Shown here piece after piece: positions 45,623 to 57,666 of a stretch of 64,000 nucleotides of DNA. The first letter of the stretch is position 1; each line of letters starts with the position of its first letter. Position numbers and translations under genes: made by a program. Under the pieces are notes generated by a model, which saw nothing but the letters and a program-made list of their open reading frames with translations, was not told the DNA's origin and made no database searches. The stretch comes from Labrys wisconsinensis (GTDB taxonomy: Bacteria > Pseudomonadota > Alphaproteobacteria > Rhizobiales > Labraceae): NCBI RefSeq assembly GCF_030814995.1, contig NZ_JAUSVX010000004.1, positions 186,001 to 250,000 on the forward strand, given 5' to 3'.

Positions 45623-48507
45623 GCCTGGAGCGGAGCCTCGCCGCGGCACCGCTGGCCGCGCGGACCAAGCAGGCCGCCGCCCGGCTCGGCGAGCTCGGCG
45701 GCCTCGCCGCCGCCCATCCGGCGGCCGAGGCGCTGCTCGTCGGCGTGGCGGCCGGCTCGCCCTATCTGTGGGAGCTGTGCCTGGCCGACCCGGCCCGGCT
45801 CGACCGCCTGCTCCGCGCCGATCCCGGCGAGGCCCTCGACGCCGCCCTGGCAGTGGCGCGCGCCGCCTGCGAGGAGGCCGGGACGCTCGACGATGCCATG
45901 CGGGCGCTGCGCCGCCTCAAGCAGGAGGCGGCCCTGCTGATCGGCCTCGCCGATCTCGGCGGGGTGTGGGGCATCGCCGAGGTGACCGGCGCCCTGACCC
46001 GCACCGCCGACGCCGCGACCTCGCTCGCCCTGCGCTGGCTGCTGGCCGAGGCGGTCCGCGCCGGCCGCTTCCTGCCGCCCGATCCGGCCGATCCCGAACG
46101 CGGCAGCGGCCTGGTGGTCCTGGCCATGGGCAAGCATGGCGCCGGCGAGCTCAACTATTCCTCCGACATCGACCTGATCGTGCTCTACGATCCGGATATC
46201 GCGCCGCTGCGCGAGGGGCTGGAGCCCAATCCGTTCTTCGTCCGGCTGACGCAGGGGCTGGTGCGTCTCCTGTCGGAGCGCACGGCGGACGGTTACGTCT
46301 TCCGGGTCGACCTCAGGCTCAGGCCCGACCCGGGGGCCACCGCGGTCGCCATCTCCTTCGCCGCGGCCTTCGGCTATTACGAGAGCGTCGGCCAGAACTG
46401 GGAGCGCGCCGCGCTGATCAAGGCGCGCCCCTGCGCCGGCGACAAGGCGGCCGGGGCCGAGTTCCTGCGCGGCATCGCTCCCTTCATCTGGCGCCGGCAC
46501 CTCGACTATGCCGCCATCGCCGACGTGCACGCGATGAAGCGCCAGATCCATGTGCACAAGGGCCACGGCACCATCGCCGTGGCCGGCCACGACCTCAAGC
46601 TCGGGCGCGGCGGCATCCGCGAGATCGAGTTCTTCGTGCAGACCCAGCAGCTCATCGCCGGCGGGCGCAATCCGCAGCTGCGCGGGCGCGAGACCGTGGC
46701 CATGCTGGCGGCGCTGTGCGAGGCCGGCTGGATCACGGCCCAGGCGCGCGACGACCTCACCGAGGCCTATGCCTTCCTGCGCGGGCTCGAGCACCGCCTG
46801 CAGATGGTGGCCGACGAGCAGACCCATGCCGTGCCGGCCGACCCCGAGCGGCTGGAGCGCTTCGTGCGCTTTGCCGGCTATCGCAGCCGCAGCGCCTTCG
46901 CCGCCGCCCTGGTCCGGCGCCTGGAGACGGTGCAGCACCATTACGGCCGGCTGTTCGAGGCCGCGCCGGAGCTCGCCGGCAGCGCCGGCAGCCTGGTGTT
47001 CACCGGAAAGGACGACGACCCGGAGACGCTGAAGACGCTGGCCGGGCTCGGCTTCTCCGCCCCGGCGGGGGTGGCCGAGACCATCCGCGGCTGGCATTTC
47101 GGCCGCTACCCCGCCATGCGCTCGGCCCGCGCCCGCGAGGACCTGACCGAGCTGACGCCGGCGCTGCTCGAAGCCCTGGCGCGCGACCGCCGGCCGGACG
47201 AGGCGCTGCTGGCCTTCGACGGCCTGCTCTCGCGCATGCCCTCGGGCTACCAGCTGTTCTCGATCCTGCGCAACAACACCCGCCTGCTCGACACGCTGGC
47301 GCGCATCCTGGCGGTGGCGCCGCGCCTGGCGGAGATCGTCGCCGCCCGGCCGCATGTCCTCGACGGCCTGCTCGATCCCGCCGGGGCCGGCGAGGGCACG
47401 GACGAGCCGGCCCTGGAGGAGCGCGCCCACGCCGCGCTCGCCGTCGCCGACGGCTATGAGGACAGGCTCGACCTCGCCCGCGTCTTCGCCCGCGAGCGCC
47501 TGTTCGTCATCGGTGCGCGCCTCCTGTTCGGCGACCTGAAGCCGTTGCAGGCCGCGGCCGAGATCTCGGCGCTGGCGGCGGTGATGGTGCGCGTGCTGGT
47601 CGCTCTCGTCCGCGCCGAGCTCGCCGCCGCCCATGGCGAGCTGCCCGGCGGCGCCGTCTGCGTCCTCGCCATGGGCAAGCTCGGCGGCCGGGAGCTGACG
47701 GCGACCTCTGACCTCGACCTCATCGTGGTCTACGACCATGCCCCGGGCGCGGTGGAGAGCACCGGGCCGCGCCCGCTCGCGCCGAGCGTCTGGTTCGCGC
47801 GGCTGACCCAGCGCCTGATCGCGGCCCTGTCGGCGCCGACCGCGCAGGGGGCGCTGTTCTCGGTCGACATGCGCCTGCGCCCCTCGGGACGCAAGGGACC
47901 CGTCGCGCTGCATGTCGACGCCTTCGGCGACTATCAGCGGACCGAGGCCTGGACCTGGGAGCATATGGCCCTGACCCGGGCGCGCGCCGTGGCCGGCGAC
48001 CCGGCGCTCCAGGCCCGCGTCGGCGCTCTGATCGCCGAGGTGCTGACCACGCCGCGGGACGCGGCCAAGACCCTGCGCGACATCGGCGAGATGCGCCGCC
48101 TCCTCGCCGAAGAGAAGGGCGAGCAGGACCGCTGGGATCTGAAGCAGGCGGCCGGCGGGCAGGTCGACGTCGAATTCGTCGCCCAGGCGCTGCAGCTCGT
48201 CCATGCCCCGCGCCATAGCGCCATGCTGGCGACCAACACCGGCGCGGCGCTCGACCGGGCGGCGGCGGCCGGCGTCCTCGCCGCCGGCGACCACGAGGTG
48301 CTCGCCGGCGCCTGGCGCCTCTATGGCGGCCTCACCCAGATCGTGCGGGTCTGCATCGGCGCCGACATCGACCTGTCGGAGGCGCCGGACGCGCTGAAGT
48401 CCCTGCTGGCGGAGTCCTGCGGCGAGCCCGACTTCAAGGTGCTCGCTGCCGCGATCGCCGAGCGCCAGAAGGCTGTGCGGGCGATCTTCCGTTCGATCGT
48501 CGGCTGA
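45619..48507 (+). CDS. glnE: Bifunctional glutamine synthetase adenylyltransferase/removase GlnE
   Basis: The 962-residue enzyme switches glutamine synthetase off and on by adenylylation and deadenylylation, in response to PII and glutamine. Its two nucleotidyltransferase domains show the GxxxxxxDxD pattern: GKHGAGELNYSSDIDLIVLYD (about residues 171-191, broken here across two halves) and GKLGGRELTATSDLDLIVVYD (about 684-704). The intervening DARSHGHLEGR-type regulatory linker is helical. Coupling to the upstream kinase suggests that envelope signalling and nitrogen control share a transcript. Confidence 0.96.
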   Translation: MSLERSLAAAPLAARTKQAAARLGELGGLAAAHPAAEALLVGVAAGSPYLWELCLADPARLDRLLRADPGEALDAALAVARAACEEAGTLDDAMRALRRLKQEAALLIGLADLGGVWGIAEVTGALTRTADAATSLALRWLLAEAVRAGRFLPPDPADPERGSGLVVLAMGKHGAGELNYSSDIDLIVLYDPDIAPLREGLEPNPFFVRLTQGLVRLLSERTADGYVFRVDLRLRPDPGATAVAISFAAAFGYYESVGQNWERAALIKARPCAGDKAAGAEFLRGIAPFIWRRHLDYAAIADVHAMKRQIHVHKGHGTIAVAGHDLKLGRGGIREIEFFVQTQQLIAGGRNPQLRGRETVAMLAALCEAGWITAQARDDLTEAYAFLRGLEHRLQMVADEQTHAVPADPERLERFVRFAGYRSRSAFAAALVRRLETVQHHYGRLFEAAPELAGSAGSLVFTGKDDDPETLKTLAGLGFSAPAGVAETIRGWHFGRYPAMRSARAREDLTELTPALLEALARDRRPDEALLAFDGLLSRMPSGYQLFSILRNNTRLLDTLARILAVAPRLAEIVAARPHVLDGLLDPAGAGEGTDEPALEERAHAALAVADGYEDRLDLARVFARERLFVIGARLLFGDLKPLQAAAEISALAAVMVRVLVALVRAELAAAHGELPGGAVCVLAMGKLGGRELTATSDLDLIVVYDHAPGAVESTGPRPLAPSVWFARLTQRLIAALSAPTAQGALFSVDMRLRPSGRKGPVALHVDAFGDYQRTEAWTWEHMALTRARAVAGDPALQARVGALIAEVLTTPRDAAKTLRDIGEMRRLLAEEKGEQDRWDLKQAAGGQVDVEFVAQALQLVHAPRHSAMLATNTGAALDRAAAAGVLAAGDHEVLAGAWRLYGGLTQIVRVCIGADIDLSEAPDALKSLLAESCGEPDFKVLAAAIAERQKAVRAIFRSIVG

Positions 48508-48568
48508 GCGCCGCGGAGGTCACGGCCGGGCCGAACCTGCTCGTGCCGCCTGCCTCGGCAGCGCGCGG

Positions 48569-51484
48569 CTACGGCGCCGCTGCGGTGCCGGCGCCGCAGG
48601 CCGCGTCCGCCGCGAGACCTGGACACGGCAGGGGGGCGAGAGGCGCCTCTGGCCGCACGACCAGACGCAATGGCGCCCGGCTCGCAAGCAGCGCGGCGAC
48701 GCCCGCCTGGACATCGGCCAGCGTCAGCTGCTCGTAGTCGCCGGCATAGGTCCGGATCAGGTCGAGGAGCCGGGGCTCGGCCGCGGCGCCGTCGAGCATG
48801 CCCAGCCAGTAGGTGTTGGATTGCAGATCCTGCTTGATGCGCTCGATCCGCGGAGCCTTGACGCGTGTCAGCTCGTCCGGCGTCACGCCCTTGCCGGCCA
48901 GGTCCGCCGTGATCCTTTCGACATTGGCAAAGAAGCTGTCGATCTTGGCAGGCGGCGTCTCGACATAGCTGTAGGCGTAGCCGTAGCCGGGAAAGACGGT
49001 CGACGGCTCGACCGAGCTCTGGACAGAATATGTCGCGCCTTCGCTGATGCGGATCTGGTCGAGCAGGCGGTTCTGCAGGATGTCGCCGGCCAGGACCATG
49101 GCGCGGGCCAGCTTCGTCTCGTTGAAGAGATCGACGGTCGGCCAGGAGACCAGGGCAATGGCCTGATCCGTCCGGCCCTTGTGCGTCAGGACGATCGGCT
49201 CCGCCGGAAGCTTTGGAAAGCGCATGGTGAGATCGGCGGCCGGAGGCGCCGCCACATCCCGCTTCTCCAAGGTGCCGAAGGTCTGCGCGACCAGCCGGAT
49301 CGCATCGTCCGCCTTGACGTCGCCGACGATCGCAACGTCGAGCGGCCCGGCGGCGAGGGCCGGCATCATGAGCTTCTTCAGGTCGTCCGGCCCGGTCCTT
49401 TCGATGTCCTCGCGGGTCGGGAAGCCCCAGCGTGGATCGCCCGAATGGATCAGCGCCGGAAAATCGCGGTTCAGCACGTTCTGGGGCGTCTCGTCGAGCT
49501 GCGGCAGATAGGCGAGATAGGCCGCCTTGGTCTGAGAAAACGCCGCGGGCCGCAGACCCGGCCGGCTGGCATAGGCTGCGAGGATCTGGAGCTGCGCCTG
49601 AAGATCGGCCGGTCGCGTGGTGACGCTCAGCCTGAAGGCGGAGTCCTCGACGCCGAACTCGGGCGAGCCGACGACGCCGGTCAGCGCCTTCTGCATGTCC
49701 TCGTAGCTGATCGCCTCGAGGCCGCCGGCGATGAAGCCGTTGGCCGCCCAGGCGGCCGAGACCTGATCGCGCGGGAGGCCCAGGCGCCCCTTGCCGAGCT
49801 GGACGCTGATCAGGACCTGGTCGGCGGTGAACTGCGTCGGCTTGACGACGAGGCGGACATTGTTGGCATAGCGGGCGGTGACCAGGCCGAGATCGGCGAT
49901 GTCCTTGCGCTCGAGCAGCGTGCCGGCCGGGCCGAACGAGGCATAGGGCCAGACGACCGTGCTCGCAGCCTGCGGTGCGGCGACCGGTGCGGCCATCGCC
50001 GCCTCGACCTCGGTGCGGAGCGCCGCCTGGATGCCGTCCGGCAGCCTGGGCAGGATCAATTGGACCAGCGGCCCGGCGCCGCCGAAGGCAGCGCGGAGGG
50101 CGGCATTGACCTCCTCGGCCTTCAGGCCCTTGGTGATCCGGTCGTAGACGGCGAGATCGTTCGCAGGCGTCGTGAAGGTCGTGTCGTCATTGACGGCGTC
50201 CAGCAGGGATGAGGCCAGCGCGACGCTCAGCCGGGTCGAGGCGCCGGCCGCGAGGTTCTCGAAGCCAGCGCGAACTTCGGCGATCTCGCGGTCGAGCTCG
50301 GCCTGCTGGACGCCGAACTCGGCGAGGCGCCGCTGCTCCAGGACGAGGGCGCGGACGGCCCGACGCCAATCGTCGACGCTGGAATCGGCGCTGAGGACCG
50401 TCACGTCGGCAGACTTGATCAGGCTCTGCGAGCCGCTCGCAGCTCTCAGGAAAGGCGGATCGGCCGTCCGGGAAAGATCGGCGAGGCGGCGGTTGAGCAC
50501 GACCATCCCGACGGTGGGCAGAAGATGGCGCCGCTGCTTGGCGTAGCTGTCCGGGGCAGCGTCATAGGGCTGCACGAAGCCGATCTGGATCTTGGCGCCG
50601 GAGCCGGGGACCTCGACGGCGCGAACGGTGAGGCCGCGCGGCCTCACCGCGCCGAGATCGGGCTCCGGCGGGGCGGCTGTTGCTCGCCAGTCGCCGAAAC
50701 GAGCCTTGATCTTGCCTTCGATCGTCGCCGGATCGATGTCGCCGACCACGATCAGCATGGCGTTGTCGGGGCGGTAATGGCTGCGATAATAATCGGCGAC
50801 GAGGTCGACCGGGGCGTTGCGGATGATGTCGACCTTGCCGATCGGGCGGCGCTGCGTCGCGCGCTGGCCCTCGAGCAACAGATCGATGAAGCTGTTGGTG
50901 GCGCGATTGTCGGGAGTGTCGCGCATCCTCTCCTCGGCGAGGATGACACCCCGCTCGGTGTCGAAGGCCTTTGCGTCGAGGGTCAGTTCGCTGGCCGTTT
51001 CGCGCATCAGCATCAGGCCGGTATCGACGGTATCCCCATCCGTCTCCGGCAGGTCGAGCTTGTAGACCGTCTGGCCGTAATCCGTCGCGGCATTGGTGTC
51101 CGCCCCGAACGCCAGGCCCTTGCGCTGCAGGATTCGCACCATTTCGCCTGCCGGCACGTGGGTCGAGCCCTTGAACGCCATATGCTCGAGGAAATGGGCG
51201 AGGCCCTGCTGGTCGTCGCGTTCCTGGAGCGAGCCCGCGCCGATGCGCAGGCGCAGCACCGCCTGCCCCGCCGGCGTGGCATTCTTCATGATGGCGTAGC
51301 GCATGCCGTTGGGCAGCCGGCCGAAGAGCACGGCGGGATCGGCCACGAGCTCGGCAACCGCGGTTTCACGGACCGTCGAGTCTTCCGCCCGGCTCGGAAG
51401 AAGCGGCGCCCAGAACGCCATCCCCAACGCAAGGCCGGCCACGCACCGGTAAAACCATGATCGCGACATCGGGATTGCCCGCAT
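48569..51484 (-). CDS. M16-family zinc metallopeptidase, periplasmic
   Basis: The 971-residue peptidase has a signal peptide (about residues 10-32) and the inverted zinc motif HxxEH at 97-101 (HFLEHMAFKG), with a distal Glu in TERGVILAEERMRD. Four M16 repeats are expected at this length; the second half is probably inactive, as is usual. The ATG at 51484 has GAGG five nt upstream; an ATG five codons later is possible. It is read toward glnE from the other strand and lies upstream of nothing in its own operon. Confidence 0.92.
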   Translation of the reverse strand: MRAIPMSRSWFYRCVAGLALGMAFWAPLLPSRAEDSTVRETAVAELVADPAVLFGRLPNGMRYAIMKNATPAGQAVLRLRIGAGSLQERDDQQGLAHFLEHMAFKGSTHVPAGEMVRILQRKGLAFGADTNAATDYGQTVYKLDLPETDGDTVDTGLMLMRETASELTLDAKAFDTERGVILAEERMRDTPDNRATNSFIDLLLEGQRATQRRPIGKVDIIRNAPVDLVADYYRSHYRPDNAMLIVVGDIDPATIEGKIKARFGDWRATAAPPEPDLGAVRPRGLTVRAVEVPGSGAKIQIGFVQPYDAAPDSYAKQRRHLLPTVGMVVLNRRLADLSRTADPPFLRAASGSQSLIKSADVTVLSADSSVDDWRRAVRALVLEQRRLAEFGVQQAELDREIAEVRAGFENLAAGASTRLSVALASSLLDAVNDDTTFTTPANDLAVYDRITKGLKAEEVNAALRAAFGGAGPLVQLILPRLPDGIQAALRTEVEAAMAAPVAAPQAASTVVWPYASFGPAGTLLERKDIADLGLVTARYANNVRLVVKPTQFTADQVLISVQLGKGRLGLPRDQVSAAWAANGFIAGGLEAISYEDMQKALTGVVGSPEFGVEDSAFRLSVTTRPADLQAQLQILAAYASRPGLRPAAFSQTKAAYLAYLPQLDETPQNVLNRDFPALIHSGDPRWGFPTREDIERTGPDDLKKLMMPALAAGPLDVAIVGDVKADDAIRLVAQTFGTLEKRDVAAPPAADLTMRFPKLPAEPIVLTHKGRTDQAIALVSWPTVDLFNETKLARAMVLAGDILQNRLLDQIRISEGATYSVQSSVEPSTVFPGYGYAYSYVETPPAKIDSFFANVERITADLAGKGVTPDELTRVKAPRIERIKQDLQSNTYWLGMLDGAAAEPRLLDLIRTYAGDYEQLTLADVQAGVAALLASRAPLRLVVRPEAPLAPLPCPGLAADAACGAGTAAAP

Positions 51485-51753
51485 GAGATCCTCGTGAGTC
51501 AAGCACTCTCTCGAATCCACGTGGATTCCCGTTGGGAGAATGACAACGCGAAATGAGGAAAATTGAAATCTGACCTTGGATTATGGTGTCATCGATCGAG
51601 GTTGGCAGCAACAGGATTGCGTCCGTAGACTGTATCTCGGGGAACTCCAATATTGAGGCGCGCCGTCGCTCGACCTTGGCCTCGATCGTGGCGGCCTGTC
51701 GACATCGAGACGATGGTCGTTCACCGTCGCCCTTCGCGCCGGGCGAGGGATGC

Positions 51754-54039
<2,286 letters not shown>

Positions 54040-54348
54040 GGTCAACCCCTTGGATTGATATTGGATTTTGCTCGCCTACAGACTTGCGAACCGCTGGATC
54101 CATAAGAATCAACTGCGGCGTGATTTGTCCAGAGCGTCAATAGGCGAGGCAATGCTTTGACACCGCTTTGATCCCGCCGATTGGCGGGATTGCCGGACGT
54201 TTCCGGAGCGGTAGAGCCGAGGGGCGTCTAGATATGGGTTCGGTTTACCCTTCATTAACCATATCTAGCGGACTCCGGCCTCGTTGCGGAGCGCGGCACG
54301 TCGATCCATACGTAGTAATACGTATAGGCGGTGGCGACGGCAGCCCCT
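54040..54348. other. pleC upstream region / pepN 3' side, with inverted repeat and CtrA box
   Basis: The 309-bp spacer lies upstream of pleC and downstream of pepN, both on the reverse strand. It holds a GANTC site (GAATC, 54106-54110), the CTAGATATGG inverted repeat with an enclosed CtrA box (54228-54268), and an AT-richer stretch near 54305-54330 (ACGTAGTAATACGTA, an imperfect palindrome). No ORF is supported. Confidence 0.55.
54228..54268. promoter_or_regulatory. CtrA box inside a 10-bp inverted repeat upstream of pleC
   Basis: CTAGATATGG (54228-54237) and CCATATCTAG (54259-54268) are perfect reverse complements 21 bp apart. Between them, TTTA (54244-54247), seven bases, TTAACC (54255-54260) matches the CtrA box with one mismatch and contains the TTAACCAT half-site. 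It lies about 205 bp upstream of the pleC start. The overlap of the two signals suggests competition between CtrA and another regulator. Confidence 0.55.
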
Positions 54349-56991
54349 CTAGGCCAGCGCGCGCCCGACGATGTCGGAGACGTCGCGCGACAGCGACGGG
54401 GCTTCGGCCAGGCCGCGCAGGGCCGCGCCGGCATGCTCGCGCCGCACCGGCTCCAGCGAGCGCCAGCTCCTGAGCGCGCTGACCAGCCTGGCGGCGAGCT
54501 GCGGGTTCTTGCCGTCGATGTCGAGGACGACGGCCGCCAGGAAGCGGAATCCCTCGCCGTCGGCGCGGTTGAACTGGGTGGGATTGCCGCTGCAGAAAGC
54601 GCCGATCAGTGCCCGCACCCGGTTGGGGTTGCCGATCGAGAAGGCGGGGTGGCCCATCAACCGCTTGACCCGGTCGAGCGTCCCGGTGGTCGGGATCTGC
54701 GCCTGGACCATCAGCCATTTGTCGATCACCAGCGGGTCGTCGCGATAGCGCTCGTAGAAGCTTTGCAGCGCCGGCTCGGCCTCGGGCACGTCGGAGAGCG
54801 TCAGGATGGACAGCGCGGCGTGGCGATCGGTCATGTTGTCGGCCGCCGCGAACTGCCGCGCCACGGCGGCCAGGACCTCGGCGCGCCCGGAGCCGCAGGC
54901 AAGGTACAGCGCCGCATTGCGCAGGGCGCGCCGGCCTGCCCCGGCCGCGTCGGGCGAGTAGGGGCCGGCCCCCGCGAGCTCCTCGCGCAGCCGCATCAGC
55001 TGGCCGTGCAAGGCCCTGCCGATGGCTCCGCGCAGGGCCTGGCGGCCGGCGAAGATGGCGTCGGGGTCGACATTGACGCCGATCTCCCGGGCGATGTCGG
55101 TCTCGCTCGGCAGGGTGAGGGTGAGGGCGGCGAAGGCGGGATCGCGCCGCGCGTCGTCGAGGAAGGTGCCGATGGCGGCGACGAAGCGCGCATCGATGGG
55201 CAGGTCGGGCTTGCGGACAGCGCGCAGGATCAGGCCGGTCGCGTAGCTCTGCGCCGCCTGCCAGCGGTTGAACGGGTCGCTGTCGCGCTCGAACAGCGTC
55301 AGGAGGTCGGCCTCCTCCAGCTCGTGCACCAGCTTGACCGGGGCGGAGAATCCGCGCAGCAGCGAGGGCACCGGCCGCTCGCGCACGCCTTCGAACACAT
55401 AGGTCCGCGACGGCTCGGTCAGCGCCACGATGCCGTCGAAGGGGCGCCCCGCCAGGCGCAGCGGCAGGTCGCCGCTCGCCCCCACCAGGCCGAGGCGGAC
55501 CGGGATGACCATCGGTTCCTTGCTCGGCTGGCCCGGCGTCGGCGGGATCGTCTGCGCGAGCTCGAGCCGATAGGTCCGGGTCTTCGCATCCCACTGGCCG
55601 GTCGCCTTGACCTCGGGCGTGCCGGACTGGCGGTACCAGAGCATGAACTGCCCGAGGTCCCGTCCGCCGGTTTCGGCGAAGCAGGCGATGAAGTCCTCGA
55701 TCGTCACCGCCTCGCCGTCGTGGCGCCGGAAGTAGAGATCCATGCCGGCCCGGAACGCGGCGTCGCCGATCAGGGCCTTGAGCATGCGCACCACCTCGGC
55801 GCCCTTCTCGTAGACGGTGGCGGTGTAGAAGTTGTTGATCTCGTTGTAGAGCTCGGGGCGCACCGGGTGGGCGAGGGGCCCGGCGTCCTCGGCGAACTGC
55901 TGGCTGCGCAGGTTGCGCACGTCGATGATGCGCTTGACCGCGCGCGAGCGCTGGTCGGACGAGAATTCCTGGTCGCGGAAGACGGTCAGGCCTTCCTTCA
56001 GGCAGAGCTGGAACCAGTCGCGGCAGGTGATGCGGTTGCCGGTCCAGTTGTGGAAATATTCATGGGCGATGATCGCCTCGATATTGGCATAGTCGAGGTC
56101 GGTCGCGGTCTCCGGCGAGGCCAGCACATATTTGTCGTTGAAGACGTTGAGGCCCTTGTTCTCCATCGCCCCCATGTTGAAGTCGGACACCGCCACGATC
56201 ATGAAGACGTCGAGGTCGTATTCGCGGCCGAATGCCTCCTCGTCCCAGCGCATCGAGCGCTTGAGCGCGTCCATGGCATAGGCGCAGCGCCCCTCCTTGC
56301 CCGGCTCGACATGGATCTCCAGCCGCACCCGGCGGCCGGAGGCGGTGACGAACTCGTCCGCGACATGGGCGAGGTCGCCCGCCACCATGGCGAAGAGATA
56401 GGACGGCTTCGGGAACGGATCGTGCCAGACCGCATAGTGCCGTCCGCCCGGCAGGTCGCCCGCCTCGATCCGGTTGCCGTTGGCCAGCAGCACCGGCGCC
56501 TCGGCCTTGTCCGCCTCGATGCGGGTTGTATAGACCGCCAGCACGTCCGGGCGGTCGAGGAAATAGGTGATGCGGCGGAACCCCTCCGCCTCGCACTGGG
56601 TGCAGGTGCAGGAGGCGGTGCGATAGAGCCCCATCAGCTGGGTGTTGCTGGCCGGATCGAGCCGGGTCTCGATCGTCAGCACGAACGGGCGCTGCGGCGG
56701 CCGGTGCAGGGTGAAGCCGTCGGACGCGGCCGCGTAAGTCTCCGGCGCGGGCGCCGCCCCGTCGATCTCGGCCCGCACGAAGGTCAGCGCGTCGCCGTCG
56801 AGCTCGAGCGCCGCCCCGCTCCGGCCCTTCGGGTTGGGGCGGACGGCGAGCGTCGCCACCACGCGGGTGGCCGCGCCGTCGAGCGCGATGTCGAGATGCA
56901 CCGTGTCGACGAGGTAGTCGGGCGGGCGGTAGTCGGCGAGGCGCACGGGGCGCACGATGTCGGAGCGCATGGATCGAACCGTTGATGTCAT
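54349..56991 (-). CDS. pepN: Aminopeptidase N
   Basis: The 880-residue cytoplasmic zinc aminopeptidase removes N-terminal residues from peptides. GAMEN (in NMGAMENKGLN) recognises the peptide amino group, and HEYFHNW with the distal Glu in LKEGLTVFRDQEFSSDQ forms the zinc site. TQCEAEGFRRITYFLDRPDVLAVYTTRIEA is the family start region. Length matches the bacterial M1 enzyme. Two ATGs (56991 and 56970) are possible starts; neither has a strong Shine-Dalgarno. Confidence 0.94.
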   Translation of the reverse strand: MTSTVRSMRSDIVRPVRLADYRPPDYLVDTVHLDIALDGAATRVVATLAVRPNPKGRSGAALELDGDALTFVRAEIDGAAPAPETYAAASDGFTLHRPPQRPFVLTIETRLDPASNTQLMGLYRTASCTCTQCEAEGFRRITYFLDRPDVLAVYTTRIEADKAEAPVLLANGNRIEAGDLPGGRHYAVWHDPFPKPSYLFAMVAGDLAHVADEFVTASGRRVRLEIHVEPGKEGRCAYAMDALKRSMRWDEEAFGREYDLDVFMIVAVSDFNMGAMENKGLNVFNDKYVLASPETATDLDYANIEAIIAHEYFHNWTGNRITCRDWFQLCLKEGLTVFRDQEFSSDQRSRAVKRIIDVRNLRSQQFAEDAGPLAHPVRPELYNEINNFYTATVYEKGAEVVRMLKALIGDAAFRAGMDLYFRRHDGEAVTIEDFIACFAETGGRDLGQFMLWYRQSGTPEVKATGQWDAKTRTYRLELAQTIPPTPGQPSKEPMVIPVRLGLVGASGDLPLRLAGRPFDGIVALTEPSRTYVFEGVRERPVPSLLRGFSAPVKLVHELEEADLLTLFERDSDPFNRWQAAQSYATGLILRAVRKPDLPIDARFVAAIGTFLDDARRDPAFAALTLTLPSETDIAREIGVNVDPDAIFAGRQALRGAIGRALHGQLMRLREELAGAGPYSPDAAGAGRRALRNAALYLACGSGRAEVLAAVARQFAAADNMTDRHAALSILTLSDVPEAEPALQSFYERYRDDPLVIDKWLMVQAQIPTTGTLDRVKRLMGHPAFSIGNPNRVRALIGAFCSGNPTQFNRADGEGFRFLAAVVLDIDGKNPQLAARLVSALRSWRSLEPVRREHAGAALRGLAEAPSLSRDVSDIVGRALA

Positions 56992-57084
56992 GAGCCACAC
57001 TAGAGGCTGTCATGGCCCATGGATAGCGTCGAGACCGGGCGATCTTGGCCGAAGGGAGGGCGTGCGGGGAGCAGCCGGGCGGCG

Positions 57085-57666
57085 TCAGCCCGGCGCCGCG
57101 CTCCGTGCCGCGGCGAGGACCGCCCGGGAGAGCGCCGCCGCCCGGCCGCCGAGCCGGCCGGCGAGGCGGCCGTAGATCGTGAACGTCGCCGCCTGCCCGA
57201 CGATGCCGAGCGCCATGGCGGTCAGCTGGTCGGCGTCCTGCGCCGGCAGGTCGCCGCGCGCGATCGCCGCCGCGAAGATGCGCTTCACCGCCTCGACGAC
57301 ATTGCGCCGCGGTTCGGCCGGGACCTCGGCGAGATGGGCGTGCTGGGTCAGCAGCAGCAGCGAGAACAGCGGCCGGTCGTCGTCGAACAGGGCGCAGAAC
57401 AGGTCGACCACCGCGCCGGTGGTCTCGGCGATGGGCCGGCCCGCCTCGCCCGCGGCGTGGATCCGTGTCGCGAGGTCGGCATAGCCCGTCAGGAACAGGC
57501 TGCGCACCAGCGCCTCCTTGCCGGGGAAATGCCGGTAGAGCGCGCCCTCGGCGACGCCGACGGCCGCGGCGATGTCGCGGACCGAGGTGGCGTCGATGCC
57601 CTTCTCGGCGAAGAGGCGCAAGGCCTCCGCTTCGATCCGCGCCCTGGTTTTCGAGCCGTCGCGCAT
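57085..57666 (-). CDS. TetR-family regulator coupled to the acyltransferase gene
   Basis: The 193-residue repressor has an N-terminal helix-turn-helix (ARIEAEALRLFAEKGIDATSVRDIAAAVGVAEGALYRHFPGKEALVRSLF) and a helical ligand domain. Its ATG overlaps the stop of the LplT/acyltransferase gene (TGATG), so both are in one transcript. The ligand is probably a fatty acid or acyl-CoA. It likely binds the palindrome at 61182-61197 and controls the operon. Confidence 0.9.
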   Translation of the reverse strand: MRDGSKTRARIEAEALRLFAEKGIDATSVRDIAAAVGVAEGALYRHFPGKEALVRSLFLTGYADLATRIHAAGEAGRPIAETTGAVVDLFCALFDDDRPLFSLLLLTQHAHLAEVPAEPRRNVVEAVKRIFAAAIARGDLPAQDADQLTAMALGIVGQAATFTIYGRLAGRLGGRAAALSRAVLAAARSAAPG

